Counted from the first letter of the stretch, positions 16,473 through 24,564 are shown. The stretch: DNA of 33,719 bases from Deltaproteobacteria bacterium (GCA_016219515.1 JACRMU010000075.1:1-33719), one strand, 5' to 3'. Made by a program: numbers and translations. The notes: a model not told the origin generated them from the sequence alone.

Positions 16473-17252
16473 TTATCCCCGGAAGTTCGGCTTCTCCTTG
16501 GCGAGGAACGCACGGATCCCTTCCCGGAAATCGGCGGTGCCGGACGTCTCCGCGATCCCCTGGCGCTCTTCCTCCATCTGCGTTTCCAGCGGCTGGAGGA
16601 GCGCCCGGTTGTACAGCTCTTTGGCCTTCGCATAGGCGAGGGTGGGTCCCGACGCGATCCGTGCCGCCAGCGCCGACGTCTCGGAGGCGAAGGAGTCCTC
16701 GGGAAATACCCGCTGGACCAGCCCCCACGAGGCGGCCTCGCCCGCGGACAGCGTCCGGCCCGTCAGCGTCAGCTCCATCGCCCGGTGCGTCCCGATGATT
16801 CTTGCCAGGAAGAACGTCGATCCGCCGTCGGGGGAGAGCCCGATGTTCTGGTAGGCGAGGGCGAAGCGCGCCGTCTCGGAGGCCACGACGATGTCCCCGG
16901 CCAGCGCCAGGGGGAACCCCGCTCCCGCCGCCACGCCGTTGACCGCCGAGATCACGGGCTTGCGGCAGCGGCGCAGGGAGGCGACGAATGCGTGCAGGCG
17001 GACGGTCAGGTCGAGAAACCGGTGGGCGGTATCCTCCTTCATCCCCGCCATCATGCCGATGTCGCCGCCGGCCGAAAAGACCCTCCCCGACCCGGTGAAG
17101 ACGATGCACCGCACGCCCGGGTCGACCGTCAACGCCCCCAGGGAGGAGAGCAGCGCGTCGCCCATCTCGAAATCGTACGCGTTCATCCGTTCCGGCCGGT
17201 CCATCCGCAGGGTCGCCACGGCTCCCTGACGCTCGACGACGACGGCGCTCAT
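16473..17252 (-). CDS. Enoyl-CoA hydratase/isomerase family protein
   Basis: Predicted crotonase-fold enzyme of 259 residues acting on acyl-CoA thioesters. The oxyanion-hole segments are VFSAGGDIGMMAG (about residue 60) and NGVAAGAGFPLALAGDI (about residue 106). The catalytic region reads FALAYQNIGLSPDGGSTFFLAR: the first glutamate of true hydratases is replaced, and the second position is the Asp of the PDGG motif. This matches PaaG/isomerase-type members rather than a classical hydratase. It is the first gene of the minus-strand run, 65 bases ahead of the GT9 gene, but has no evident link to LPS. Confidence 0.88.
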   Translation of the reverse strand: MSAVVVERQGAVATLRMDRPERMNAYDFEMGDALLSSLGALTVDPGVRCIVFTGSGRVFSAGGDIGMMAGMKEDTAHRFLDLTVRLHAFVASLRRCRKPVISAVNGVAAGAGFPLALAGDIVVASETARFALAYQNIGLSPDGGSTFFLARIIGTHRAMELTLTGRTLSAGEAASWGLVQRVFPEDSFASETSALAARIASGPTLAYAKAKELYNRALLQPLETQMEEERQGIAETSGTADFREGIRAFLAKEKPNFRG

Positions 17253-17329
17253 TTCCCGGTCCCTCCTTGCCCCTTGCGGGTTGAAATCGTTCCTTCCCTT
17301 TATACATTTTTCCCGTCGGCCCCGTGGGC

Positions 17330-17335
17330 TATAAT
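17330..17335 (+). promoter_or_regulatory. Candidate -10 box upstream of zinc-ribbon gene
   Basis: A perfect TATAAT hexamer lies 28 bases before ATG 17363 in the short region between divergent genes. No good -35 hexamer is found at 16-18 bases spacing, so support is limited to the -10 and its position. Confidence 0.35.
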
Positions 17336-17362
17336 TTCAAGGTCCGTCGTATCCGCTGCGCG

Positions 17363-17863
17363 ATGAAATCCTCCGGGGGCAACGCGCCTATGCCGCTTTC
17401 CCGCACGAAATGCCCCACCTGCGGCGCGGAACTTGCTCATCCTCTCCGGAAATCTTCCGGAGGGGAACCGGTGTGCCCTTACGAGGGGCTGCCGTATGCC
17501 GAGCTCCGGGCCGGGCACGACCGGATCTATTTCGGCCGGTGGAGGAAGATGGATGCGGGCCCGACGGAAATCGTCCGCGCCTACCACCGGATCGGGAAAC
17601 ATCTGAGCGCGATCGGACGGGTTCTGGAGGGGATGGACCTCCCCGCGGCACGGAGGGATCATCTCAAGGCCGTCGAAGTGTATCGCATGGGGGATCCCCG
17701 GGAAGATTCGCAGGAGGCGCTCCGGTTCATGGACCATGCCCTCTCCTACGCGCACCGGGTGATCGACGATCTCCTGCACGAAAAGGGGCTCCCCCCCCAC
17801 GCTCCCATGGATTTCGCGGGGTGGTACGACGCCGTGGAAGTGCCCTTCCGCGAAGAGTGGTGA
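17363..17863 (+). CDS. Hypothetical protein with N-terminal zinc ribbon
   Basis: A protein of about 166 residues of unknown function. Near the N-terminus, KCPTCGAEL is half of a zinc-ribbon; the second cysteine pair is incomplete, as only PVCP follows about 20 residues later. The rest is helical and charged (RAYHRIGKHLSAIGRVLEGM, LRFMDHALSYAHRVIDDLL), with no membrane segment. ATG 17390 is an alternative start with a GGGGG tract about 10 bases upstream. It is followed after 25 bases by a GNAT gene on the same strand. Confidence 0.65.
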   Translation: MKSSGGNAPMPLSRTKCPTCGAELAHPLRKSSGGEPVCPYEGLPYAELRAGHDRIYFGRWRKMDAGPTEIVRAYHRIGKHLSAIGRVLEGMDLPAARRDHLKAVEVYRMGDPREDSQEALRFMDHALSYAHRVIDDLLHEKGLPPHAPMDFAGWYDAVEVPFREEW

Positions 17864-17888
17864 GGAATCACGACCGGAGGAGGAAGAG

Positions 17889-18458
17889 ATGCTACCCCTG
17901 GATCGGTATCCCAAGGAAATCACGTTGAGGGACGGCGCTTGCGTCACCTTCCGCCCGATGGTGAAGGAGGATGTGGACCTGCTATGGAATTTCCTCCAAC
18001 GGATCCCGATGGAGGAGAAGATGTATTTCCGGGAGGGGGTGGACCGGCGGGAGGATGTGGAGCGGTGGGCAAGGGATCTCGACTACGACACGGTGCTGCC
18101 CATCCTGGCGGTTTTCGAGGGGCGCGTGGTGGGAGACGCGACGCTTCACCGCAACCGTTCGGGATGGAAACAGCGGGTGGGGACGGTCCGGATCCTCATC
18201 GCTCCCGAGTTCCGGCACAAGGGGTTGGGGACGGCCATGATCCGCGAGTTGCGCCACCTGGGCGAGAAGGCGTCCCTCCATTACCTCCTGGTCGAGGTGA
18301 CGGAGGAGCAGCAGGCCGCGATCCGTGCCTTCGAGACGCTGGGTTTCGAACGAATGGTCGTTTTCCGGAACTACGTCAACGACCAGAAGGGGAAGCTGCA
18401 TAACCTCGTCGTCCTCCTGTATCCCATGTCGCTTGCCGACGAAGAGGTCTTCTACTGA
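17889..18458 (+). CDS. GNAT family N-acetyltransferase
   Basis: Predicted acetyltransferase of 189 residues. The GNAT fold is indicated by VTFRPMVKEDVDLLWNF at the N-terminus, then GTVRILIAPEFRHKGLGTAMI, where R-H-K-G-L-G is the acetyl-CoA pyrophosphate-binding loop (motif A), and AIRAFETLGFERMVVFRNYV as motif B. A strong GGAGGAGGAAGAG Shine-Dalgarno precedes ATG 17889. Similar stand-alone GNATs are widespread and the substrate cannot be predicted. The gene ends 86 bases before a clear terminator. Confidence 0.85.
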   Translation: MLPLDRYPKEITLRDGACVTFRPMVKEDVDLLWNFLQRIPMEEKMYFREGVDRREDVERWARDLDYDTVLPILAVFEGRVVGDATLHRNRSGWKQRVGTVRILIAPEFRHKGLGTAMIRELRHLGEKASLHYLLVEVTEEQQAAIRAFETLGFERMVVFRNYVNDQKGKLHNLVVLLYPMSLADEEVFY

Positions 18459-18544
18459 AAAGTTTTCATAAAGTTTTTTCCGGGTTCTTCCGATCAGGAA
18501 GGAAGAGGGGTTCGGAGATCGTCAACCCAACTCCAACACAGATT

Positions 18545-18577
18545 ACGGGGGACCGGGAGGTCCCCCGTCCCGTTTTT
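18545..18577 (+). terminator. Rho-independent terminator
   Basis: A perfect 10-bp stem, ACGGGGGACC with GGTCCCCCGT, closes a GGGA tetraloop and is followed by CCCGTTTTT. It ends the transcript of the zinc-ribbon and GNAT genes and insulates the cytochrome/HAMP region that starts at 18629. Confidence 0.85.
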
Positions 18578-18628
18578 GCGAAAAGAAACCTCGCCGCCCG
18601 CGGCAGGAAAAAATATATATTATTACCG

Positions 18629-19235
18629 ATGGGGCGGGACATTCAGAAGTCATTGAGAACCGGCTCGGCCGGCCGTCGTTTCCTGACGGGCATCCTTCTC
18701 GCCGTGTTTCTCCTTCCGGTTCGGCAGGCGTTTCCCGCGGCTCCTCCCGCCCCGAACCCCCATACCCACTTCCGGCAGGCCCCCCAGTGTCCCCGGTGCC
18801 ATCTCTATGACGGTCCGAAGATGGAGGCGGATCGCTTTGCCACCGCGTCCATCGATTTCTGCCTGGAGTGCCACCGGGTCGAGGAGCGCGGCCGCACCCA
18901 CCCCCTCAAGGTGCACCCGGCCGGCAAGTTCCGGCAGATGAAGGTCCCGCCGGAATACCGCCTGGGCGACGGCGAGCACATCGTCTGCCTTACATGCCAC
19001 TCGGCGCATGGCCCGTTCCTGTCGCCGGTCAGGGCGTTTGCGGGGCAGGCGCCGGAGATTTCCCAGGCCGAGCCGAACGCCGCGCCCTGGTACCGGGCCG
19101 ACTTCCTCCGGCGCTCGGATCACGCGGGGGCAGGGTACGAAGCGCGCTGCGAGGCGGACCTACTTCCTCCGGCGCTCGGATCCCGCGGGGGAAGGGTACG
19201 AAGCGCTCTGCGAGGGGTGCCACAAGGTGCCATGA
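18629..19235 (+). CDS. Multiheme c-type cytochrome (tetraheme), C-terminus frame-disrupted
   Basis: Predicted periplasmic cytochrome c with a signal sequence (RRFLTGILLAVFLLP then AFPA). In the starting frame it has three heme motifs: CPRCH (residue 54), CLECH (78) and CLTCH (120). The fourth, CEGCH at about 19209, is in the +1 frame because a 61-bp tandem duplication (19101-19215) shifts the reading. Without one copy the frame would continue to TGA 19233-19235 and overlap the next ATG, exactly as in the paralogue at 22388. As written, the frame of this gene runs on to 19786, giving a 385-residue fusion of a triheme cytochrome to the HAMP-like protein. It could be a pseudogene, a real fusion or an assembly problem. 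Start ATG 18629 follows an unusually AT-rich stretch. Confidence 0.75.
19101..19215 (+). repeat. 61-bp tandem duplication inside cytochrome gene
   Basis: The segment from 19101 (ACTTCCTCCGGCGCTCGGAT) recurs at 19162. The compared 54-base cores are identical at 51 positions, and the period is 61 bases. Because 61 is not a multiple of three, the duplication causes a frameshift. Copy 2 contains the conserved heme end (CEGCH); copy 1 has lost it. Confidence 0.9.
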
Positions 19236-19786
19236 GTCCTGGCTCTCCACGACATGTCCAACGGCGGACCATCTTCATCAACCCCCGTTTCCAGGGAGGG
19301 GCGGCGCTCTGTTTCGCCGCGGTGGTCCTCGTCGCGGCGGCGCTGTTCGTCTGGTTCTTTTATCGCCATGCCAAGGGAGCGCTCCGCGTGGCTTCCCTGC
19401 AGGGGCATTACCATTTTCTGTCTCCCTATGAAATCGTCGGCGGGTCCCTGGTGGAGCGCCTTGCCGCGCTGACCGCCGGCGGACTGGCGGCAAGCATTCT
19501 CGTCTTCCTGCTCCTTCTCCGGAGGATCCGCCAAGGGGTCGACCGCCTGATGGTCGCGTTCCGCCGGTCGGCGGAGGGAGACCTGTCGACGCCCACGCAG
19601 GCGCCGGGCCTGTTGGATCTTACGGATTTGGGGAGAAAGATCGATGCTTCCCGTTCCCGGACCCTTTCCCTGATCCGCGAAGCCCGGGATGAGGCGGAAT
19701 TTCTCCGGAAGGAGCCGCTTCCGGAGGAAGAGTTCGCCCGCCGTTGGAACGCCCTGAAGCGGACCCTTCACAGGATCGCCCCGTGA
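19232..19786 (+). CDS. Two-TM HAMP-like membrane protein (type 1, upstream copy)
   Basis: A 184-residue membrane protein with no output domain. After a basic start and the motif IFINPRFQGGAALCF, TM1 covers roughly residues 22-44, a short periplasmic loop of about 40 residues includes GHYHFLSPYEIVGG, and TM2 covers about 70-95 (GGLAASILVFLLLLRRI). A HAMP-like linker follows (RQGVDRLMVAFRRSAEGDLS, then a second helix) and a short charged tail. Paralogue of the gene at 22906. ATG 19232 is the natural start; it would overlap the cytochrome stop if that gene were intact. Possibly senses the heme protein across the membrane; this is inference. Confidence 0.75.
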   Translation: MSPGSPRHVQRRTIFINPRFQGGAALCFAAVVLVAAALFVWFFYRHAKGALRVASLQGHYHFLSPYEIVGGSLVERLAALTAGGLAASILVFLLLLRRIRQGVDRLMVAFRRSAEGDLSTPTQAPGLLDLTDLGRKIDASRSRTLSLIREARDEAEFLRKEPLPEEEFARRWNALKRTLHRIAP

Positions 19787-20340
19787 GCGCCCGATCGTCC
19801 GGAGAGAGGACGAAAATGACGGCCCGAGGGTACATCGGACGGTTCGCGGCGCTGCTGCTCCTCGTTTTCTCCCTGGGAGGGGGTTCCCTGTTCCTCGCCT
19901 TCCACATCATTTTCACGCAGCCGCTTCCGGCCACGTATGCGGGGGTGTATTTCGCGCTGCGCAACCTGTCCGCGTTCCTGGTGCCCATGCTGGTCTTCTC
20001 CATGCTGGCCTATGTCCTGCTGGTGAGCGTGGCGGTCGCGGTCCTCTGCGGCTTCACGTTCCACAAGATCGCGGGGCCGCTCTATCGCATGGAGAGGGCG
20101 CTGGAGAACTACGAGTCCGGGGATTCCGTCCGGGCGGTGTTTCTCCGGGAGGGAGACCAGCTGGTCGCGCTCGCGGAGGCGTACAACGGCTTTGTGGCCC
20201 GCCTTCGGGATGACCGCCGGGGGTGCCTGGAGGCGATGGAGCATGCGGAGCGGCTCTGCCTCCTCGACGCCACCACCTGCCGCGGGGAAATGGGAGACGC
20301 CCTTTCCCGTCTGTCCACCCTGCTTTCCCGGTACCGTTGA
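19783..20340 (+). CDS. Two-TM HAMP-like membrane protein (type 2, upstream copy)
   Basis: A 185-residue membrane protein, paralogous to the gene at 23451. TM1 lies near residues 18-40 (FAALLLLVFSLGGGSLFLAF), a periplasmic loop has YAGVYFALRNLSAF, TM2 lies near 60-85. The HAMP signature HKIAGPLYRMERALENYESGD follows, then REGDQLVALAEAYNGFVARL and a C-terminal helix ending LSRYR. Chemoreceptors and histidine kinases continue after this point; here the protein simply stops. GTG 19783 overlaps the previous TGA; ATG 19816 is an alternative. The stop TGA overlaps the permease ATG, so the genes are coupled. Confidence 0.8.
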   Translation: MSARSSGERTKMTARGYIGRFAALLLLVFSLGGGSLFLAFHIIFTQPLPATYAGVYFALRNLSAFLVPMLVFSMLAYVLLVSVAVAVLCGFTFHKIAGPLYRMERALENYESGDSVRAVFLREGDQLVALAEAYNGFVARLRDDRRGCLEAMEHAERLCLLDATTCRGEMGDALSRLSTLLSRYR

Positions 20341-22316
20341 TGGAAAACGGCTCCTTTTTCCAGCGCGCGAAACGGTTCCTGTTCGGCGCACCCCGGGACC
20401 TGTTCGATCCGAAGATCTTCCACAAGGTTTCCCTGGTCGCGTTTTTCGCGCTCGTGGGGCTGGGGGCGGACGGGATCTCCTCCTCCTGCTACGGCCCGGA
20501 GGAGGCGTTCCTCGCCCTCGGGAGCCACACGGTGCTGGCGATCTTCGTCGCCCTCGCCACGGTGGTCACGGTCTTCATCATCTCCGGAAGCTATGCGCAG
20601 ATCATCGAGGCGTTCCCTTCGGGGGGGGGCGGGTACATCGTCGCCTCCAAGCTCCTCGGGGAAAGGGCGGGCGTCGTATCCGGCTCGGCGCTGGTCATCG
20701 ACTACGTGCTGACCATCACCATCTCCATCGCATCGGGCGCGGACGCCCTGTTCAGCTTCCTCCCGCTGAACTGGCAGGCGCACAAGTTCGCCTTCATCGC
20801 CTTGATCCTCGTTCTTCTCATCTGGCTCAACCTGCGCGGCGTGAAGGAGTCCGTGGCGGCGCTGACCCCCATCTTCATGGCGTTCATGCTCAGCCACGTC
20901 CCGCTCGTGCTCTACGCCGTCCTGCGCCACGCGCCCGAGCTGCCCGCGGTGGGCGCCCGCGTGTCCATGGAATTCTCCACCACGGCGAAGCAGCTCGGCT
21001 GGGTGGGGTTGGGGGCTCTCCTCATGCGCGCCTACTCGATGGGCGCCGGGACGTACACCGGGATCGAGGCGGTCAGCAACTCCATGCCGACCCTCCGCGA
21101 GCCCCGCGTCCACACGGGGAAGAAGGCGATGCTCTACATGGCGCTTTCCCTCTCCTTCATCGCCGGGGGGATCATCCTCGGGTACGTGCTGAACGGGGTG
21201 ATGCCCACCCAGGGGAAAACGCTCAACGCCGTCCTGTTCGAGAACCTGATGGGAAGCATCTGGCCGGGGCACACGGGCGTCGTGATCGTCGCTTTCGTCC
21301 TCGCATCGGAGGCGGCGCTCCTGTTCGTCGCCGCGCAGACGGGGTTCATCGACGGCCCGCAGGTGCTCTCGAGCATGGCGGTCGACTCCTACGTCCCCCA
21401 CCGGTTCGCGCATCTCTCCGAGCGCCTGGTACGGAAGTACGGCGTCTACTTCATGAGCGTGATGGCGTTCGTGATGCTCTTCATCACGGGCGGGTCGGTC
21501 CGGTACCTCGTCGTCATGTACTCGATCAACGTCTTCCTCACGTTCAGTCTCTCCCAGTTCGGGATGTGCATCCACTGGTGGAAGGACCGCGAAAAGGAGA
21601 AGGCGTGGAGGATCAAGTTCGCCATGAACGGCGTCGGTTTCCTCCTGACCGCCTCGATCCTCTGTTTCACGGTATGGGTCAAGTTCCCGGAGGGAGGGTG
21701 GATCACCCTGCTCATCACGGGGACGTTCATCGGCATGTGCTTCCTGGTCCGCCGCCATTACCGGAAAGCGCAGCACGCCCTGCGGCGGCTCGACGAGCTG
21801 CTGCTTCAGCTTCCGCCGGTGACGGTATCCTCCGTGCAGGAGCCGATGCTGCGCCGCGTCGCCCCCACGGCGGCCATCATGGTGTCCGGGTACAACGGGC
21901 TCGGGATGCACGTCTTCTTCTCCGTCATCCGGTCGTTTCCGGGGACCTTCCGGAACTTCGTGTTCCTCTCCGCGGGCGTCGTCGACAGCACCATCTTCAA
22001 GGGCGCGGAGGAGGTGGTGAACCTGGGCACGGACCTGAAGAAGCAGCTCCAGAACTACGAAGAGTTCGTCAAGGGGCACGGGTATTACGCGGAAGCGCGC
22101 AGCGAGGTGGGAACGGACGTCATCGAGACCATCGGCCACCTGGCTGCGGGCGCCGCAAAGGATTTCCCCAACATCGTCTTCTTCTCGGGCCAATTGGTCT
22201 TCCAGGAGGAGAGCGTGGTAACCCGCCTGCTCCACAACCAGACCGCGTTCCTCGCCCAGAAAAAGCTGGTCTTCGCAGGGCTTCCGATGATCATCCTGCC
22301 CGTCCGGGCGCTTTGA
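20340..22316 (+). CDS. APC family amino acid permease-like transporter with C-terminal soluble domain
   Basis: A 658-residue membrane protein. About twelve hydrophobic segments run from residue 30 to 465. FFALVGLGADGISSSCYGPEEAF is the first helix region with the APC-type G-x-G-x-D-x-x-S break, and FPSGGGGYIVASKLLGERAG matches APC helix 3. Residues from about 470 form a soluble domain (GYNGLGMHVFFSVIRSF, FVFLSAGVVDS), longer than a plain permease and perhaps regulatory. Substrate unknown; amino acid or cation. It is framed on both sides by paralogous cytochrome/HAMP genes and overlaps the upstream HAMP gene by one base, so it is likely part of that unit. Confidence 0.85.
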   Translation: MENGSFFQRAKRFLFGAPRDLFDPKIFHKVSLVAFFALVGLGADGISSSCYGPEEAFLALGSHTVLAIFVALATVVTVFIISGSYAQIIEAFPSGGGGYIVASKLLGERAGVVSGSALVIDYVLTITISIASGADALFSFLPLNWQAHKFAFIALILVLLIWLNLRGVKESVAALTPIFMAFMLSHVPLVLYAVLRHAPELPAVGARVSMEFSTTAKQLGWVGLGALLMRAYSMGAGTYTGIEAVSNSMPTLREPRVHTGKKAMLYMALSLSFIAGGIILGYVLNGVMPTQGKTLNAVLFENLMGSIWPGHTGVVIVAFVLASEAALLFVAAQTGFIDGPQVLSSMAVDSYVPHRFAHLSERLVRKYGVYFMSVMAFVMLFITGGSVRYLVVMYSINVFLTFSLSQFGMCIHWWKDREKEKAWRIKFAMNGVGFLLTASILCFTVWVKFPEGGWITLLITGTFIGMCFLVRRHYRKAQHALRRLDELLLQLPPVTVSSVQEPMLRRVAPTAAIMVSGYNGLGMHVFFSVIRSFPGTFRNFVFLSAGVVDSTIFKGAEEVVNLGTDLKKQLQNYEEFVKGHGYYAEARSEVGTDVIETIGHLAAGAAKDFPNIVFFSGQLVFQEESVVTRLLHNQTAFLAQKKLVFAGLPMIILPVRAL

Positions 22317-22387
22317 AGAATGCGGGTTTTCCGCCGGAATATGTGATATAACGTCGTGGAAATTGCGGGCCGTTGAGAGAGGAGCCG

Positions 22388-22909
22388 TTGACGGCGCAGG
22401 CATCCAGGCAGACCCTTTGGAAGTCTTTTTTCCTCGTTTCGGCGGTATTGCTTTCCTGCCTGGTCCTGGCAACGCAATTCGACCCGCGCGTCAACCCGCA
22501 TTCCCTCTTCGGGAAGCCCGACCAATGCCGGAAGTGCCACGTCTATTACCGCGGAAATATCGAGCCGGCCCGTTTTCTTCCGGAATGTTCCGAGTACTGC
22601 CTTGGATGCCACACGGACCAGTCGCTGGACCGCACCCATCCGATCCGGATGCGTCCGCGGGACAAGTACTGGAAAATGAAGATCCCCGCGGAATTTCGCC
22701 TCGACGACGACGGGAGACTCATGTGCCTGACCTGCCACAAGGCGCACGGACCGTTCCTCGCGACGGTGAAGGCACACCCGTCGCAGAAACCGGAGCCCAT
22801 GACTCCTCCCTCGGGAGTTTCCGACTATTACAGGACGTATTACCTGCGGACGTCGGATCCCGTGAAGGGGTTCGCCGCGTTGTGCGACGGGTGCCATAAG
22901 AAGCTATGA
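22388..22909 (+). CDS. Tetraheme c-type cytochrome (intact paralogue)
   Basis: A 173-residue cytochrome with four heme motifs: CRKCH (47), CLGCH (71), CLTCH (113) and CDGCH (166). An N-terminal hydrophobic segment (LWKSFFLVSAVLLSCLVLA) is a signal sequence or membrane anchor. Non-motif histidines in DRTHPIR and KAHGPF recur in the paralogue at 18629 (GRTHPLK, SAHGPF) and may be axial ligands. TTG 22388 has GAGAGGAG five bases upstream; the ORF could also start at TTG 22373. The stop overlaps the next ATG. It is the intact template showing what the disrupted upstream cytochrome should look like. Confidence 0.85.
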   Translation: MTAQASRQTLWKSFFLVSAVLLSCLVLATQFDPRVNPHSLFGKPDQCRKCHVYYRGNIEPARFLPECSEYCLGCHTDQSLDRTHPIRMRPRDKYWKMKIPAEFRLDDDGRLMCLTCHKAHGPFLATVKAHPSQKPEPMTPPSGVSDYYRTYYLRTSDPVKGFAALCDGCHKKL

Positions 22910-23454
22910 TCGCCTACCCGAGAAGTCGCCGGAAGATCGTCTTCATCAGCCCCAGAGTCCAGGGGGGTACGGCGCTGTTCTTTTCCGCGATCGTCGTCGC
23001 GGGGGCCGCACTGTTCTCGTGGCTGGTCTACGACCACATCCGGCTGGCTCTCTGGGACTCCACCTACCGGGGGCATTTCCTGATCCGGACGCCGTACCAA
23101 ATTGTGGACGATATCGTCATTTCCCATCTCGCCGCGCTGTTCGTTGGCGTCCTGGCGATGAGTTTCCTCGCATTTTTCCTGCTGATGCGCAGGATCCGGG
23201 CGGGGATCCGGAGGGTGGCCGAGGTGCTGGCGATGTCGGCGGAAGGGGATCTTTCCACGCCGACGAACGCTCCGGGGCTGAAGGAGATCCAATCCTTCGG
23301 GGAGCAGCTGGATGCCGCCCGTTCCCACACGCTCTCCGGGATACGGGAGATACGGGAAGACCTTGCGTTCCTGCGGTCCGGCTCGGCGTCCCCGGAGGAG
23401 TGCCGGTCCCGGTGGGAAGACCTGAAGGGGAAGATCGGGAGGGTGGCGCCGTGA
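22906..23454 (+). CDS. Two-TM HAMP-like membrane protein (type 1, downstream copy)
   Basis: A 182-residue paralogue of the gene at 19232, with the same beginning (IVFISPRVQGGTALFF against IFINPRFQGGAALCF). TM1 is near residues 20-42, a loop includes GHFLIRTPYQIVDD, TM2 is near 65-92, then RRIRAGIRRVAEVLAMSAEGDLSTPTNAPGL provides a HAMP-like linker and a coiled-coil tail. No kinase, receiver or methyl-accepting region follows. It overlaps the cytochrome stop at its start (ATGA) and the next GTG at its end (GTGA). Signal partner unknown. Confidence 0.82.
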   Translation: MIAYPRSRRKIVFISPRVQGGTALFFSAIVVAGAALFSWLVYDHIRLALWDSTYRGHFLIRTPYQIVDDIVISHLAALFVGVLAMSFLAFFLLMRRIRAGIRRVAEVLAMSAEGDLSTPTNAPGLKEIQSFGEQLDAARSHTLSGIREIREDLAFLRSGSASPEECRSRWEDLKGKIGRVAP

Positions 23455-24008
23455 CGAACCGCCTTGCGGCCGCGAAAATGCCCGTCGCGGAGCGGGGGTT
23501 CCAGCTCCGGTTCCTCCTCCTGCTTTCGTGCATCTTCGCCTTCGGGGCGCTTCTCCTGTTCGCCTTCATGTTCCTCTTTTTCTCCCGGCCGCTCCAGGGG
23601 GATTACTCCAGCGTGTTTTTCGCCCTGCGCCATCTGACCGGGTTCGCCCTGCCGATGGTCTCTTTTTCCGCTCTGGTGTACGTCCTTCTCGTCTGCGGGG
23701 CCATGGCGGTGCTGTGCATCTATACGCTCCACAAGGTGGCGGGGCCGCTCTATCGGATGAGCCGGACGATCGAGAGCTACATCGCGGGGGAATTCCTGAG
23801 GCAGGTCGCATTCCGCGAGGGGGACCAGGCCGCGCTGCTGGCGACGTTGTTCAACCGGTTTCTCGAACGCCTGCGGGAAGACCGCCGGAAGCTGGAGGAA
23901 ATCGTGGAGCGGGCGGAGCAGGCCGGCCGGAAGGATCCGGCCGCATTGCAAGCAGCGATGGAAACGGCGGTCGATGAACTGGATCTCGCCCTTTCCCGGT
24001 ATCGCTGA
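23451..24008 (+). CDS. Two-TM HAMP-like membrane protein (type 2, downstream copy)
   Basis: A 185-residue paralogue of the gene at 19783. TM1 spans about residues 20-45, the loop carries YSSVFFALRHLTGF, TM2 is around 65-88, and the HAMP signature is HKVAGPLYRMSRTIESYIAGE. The tail REGDQAALLATLFNRFLERL plus a helix ending LSRYR matches its paralogue, showing that the short C-terminus is authentic and not a truncation. The start GTG 23451 overlaps the preceding TGA. Last gene of the second cytochrome/HAMP unit. Confidence 0.82.
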   Translation: MTNRLAAAKMPVAERGFQLRFLLLLSCIFAFGALLLFAFMFLFFSRPLQGDYSSVFFALRHLTGFALPMVSFSALVYVLLVCGAMAVLCIYTLHKVAGPLYRMSRTIESYIAGEFLRQVAFREGDQAALLATLFNRFLERLREDRRKLEEIVERAEQAGRKDPAALQAAMETAVDELDLALSRYR

Positions 24009-24100
24009 TCCGCCGGTTGACCTGCCGAGCGGAATTCTGCGAAGATAGCAGGGAATCCACGAATTGTCGGGAATTCGATTTCCACAGAGGAGGGGAGAAG

Positions 24101-24505
24101 ATGGCGTTCATTCGGAAAGCGGGATGGTTTATGGCGTTGGCCCTGGTGATGGCGGGGTGGATGGGCGTGCTCGGATCGTTCCGGGGGGTGGCGGTGGCGG
24201 GAGTGATCGCCTCCCACGGCACGGGGGCGGGCGAACTCCGGGCGGCGGAAATCGCCAAGGTCCAGGCGTTCCTCGAGCGTAAGATCGTCCTTCAGAAACT
24301 GACGGATTACGGAGTTTCCCCGGAAGAGGCGACGGCGAAGCTCAAGTCGATGAGCGACAGCGACCTGCACCGGCTCGCCTCGCTGACCGACAGGGTGGCG
24401 GCCGGCGCCGACGACGGCTTGGGCCTCCTCATCGGCCTGGCCATCCTGATCATCCTCATCATTGTCATCATGAAGCTCATGAACAAGGAAATCGTCGTCC
24501 GTTAA
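24101..24505 (+). CDS. PA2779-like small membrane protein (copy 1)
   Basis: A 134-residue protein with an N-terminal hydrophobic segment (about residues 6-24, possible signal peptide ending VAVAG), a polar core IAKVQAFLERKIVLQKLTDYG followed by VSPEEATAKLKSMSDSDLHRLA, and a C-terminal TM (LLIGLAILIILIIVIMKLM). The core E-R-K-x-V..GVSPEEA..L resembles the PA2779 family. Its paralogue is 24695. AGAGGAGGGGAG is a strong Shine-Dalgarno before ATG 24101. It may be a substrate or partner of the cysteine peptidase two genes downstream; that is inference from the conserved pairing. Confidence 0.75.
   Translation: MAFIRKAGWFMALALVMAGWMGVLGSFRGVAVAGVIASHGTGAGELRAAEIAKVQAFLERKIVLQKLTDYGVSPEEATAKLKSMSDSDLHRLASLTDRVAAGADDGLGLLIGLAILIILIIVIMKLMNKEIVVR
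24314..24385 (+). repeat. 72-bp near-identical block shared with 24902-24973
   Basis: Seventy-one of 72 bases match 24902-24973; the only difference is AGC/AGT, which is synonymous. The block encodes VSPEEATAKLKSMSDSDLHR plus LASL, the conserved centre of both PA2779-like genes. Flanking parts of the two genes diverge clearly. Confidence 0.85.
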
Positions 24506-24526
24506 CGGACGGGGAAGAATGTTTCC

Positions 24527-24564
24527 GGCGCCGCCCCCCTTCCGGGCGGCGCCTTTCTTTTTTT
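24527..24564 (+). terminator. Rho-independent terminator
   Basis: A perfect 10-bp stem GGCGCCGCCC/GGGCGGCGCC with a 7-base loop, followed by TTTCTTTTTTT. It follows the first PA2779-like gene by about 20 bases, so the second copy and the peptidase genes may have their own promoter or depend on partial readthrough. Confidence 0.9.

Noticed and set aside
20109-22472. 787-aa minus-strand ORF
   Set aside because: Antisense to the permease; His/Asp/Arg-rich low-complexity composition typical of shadow frames.
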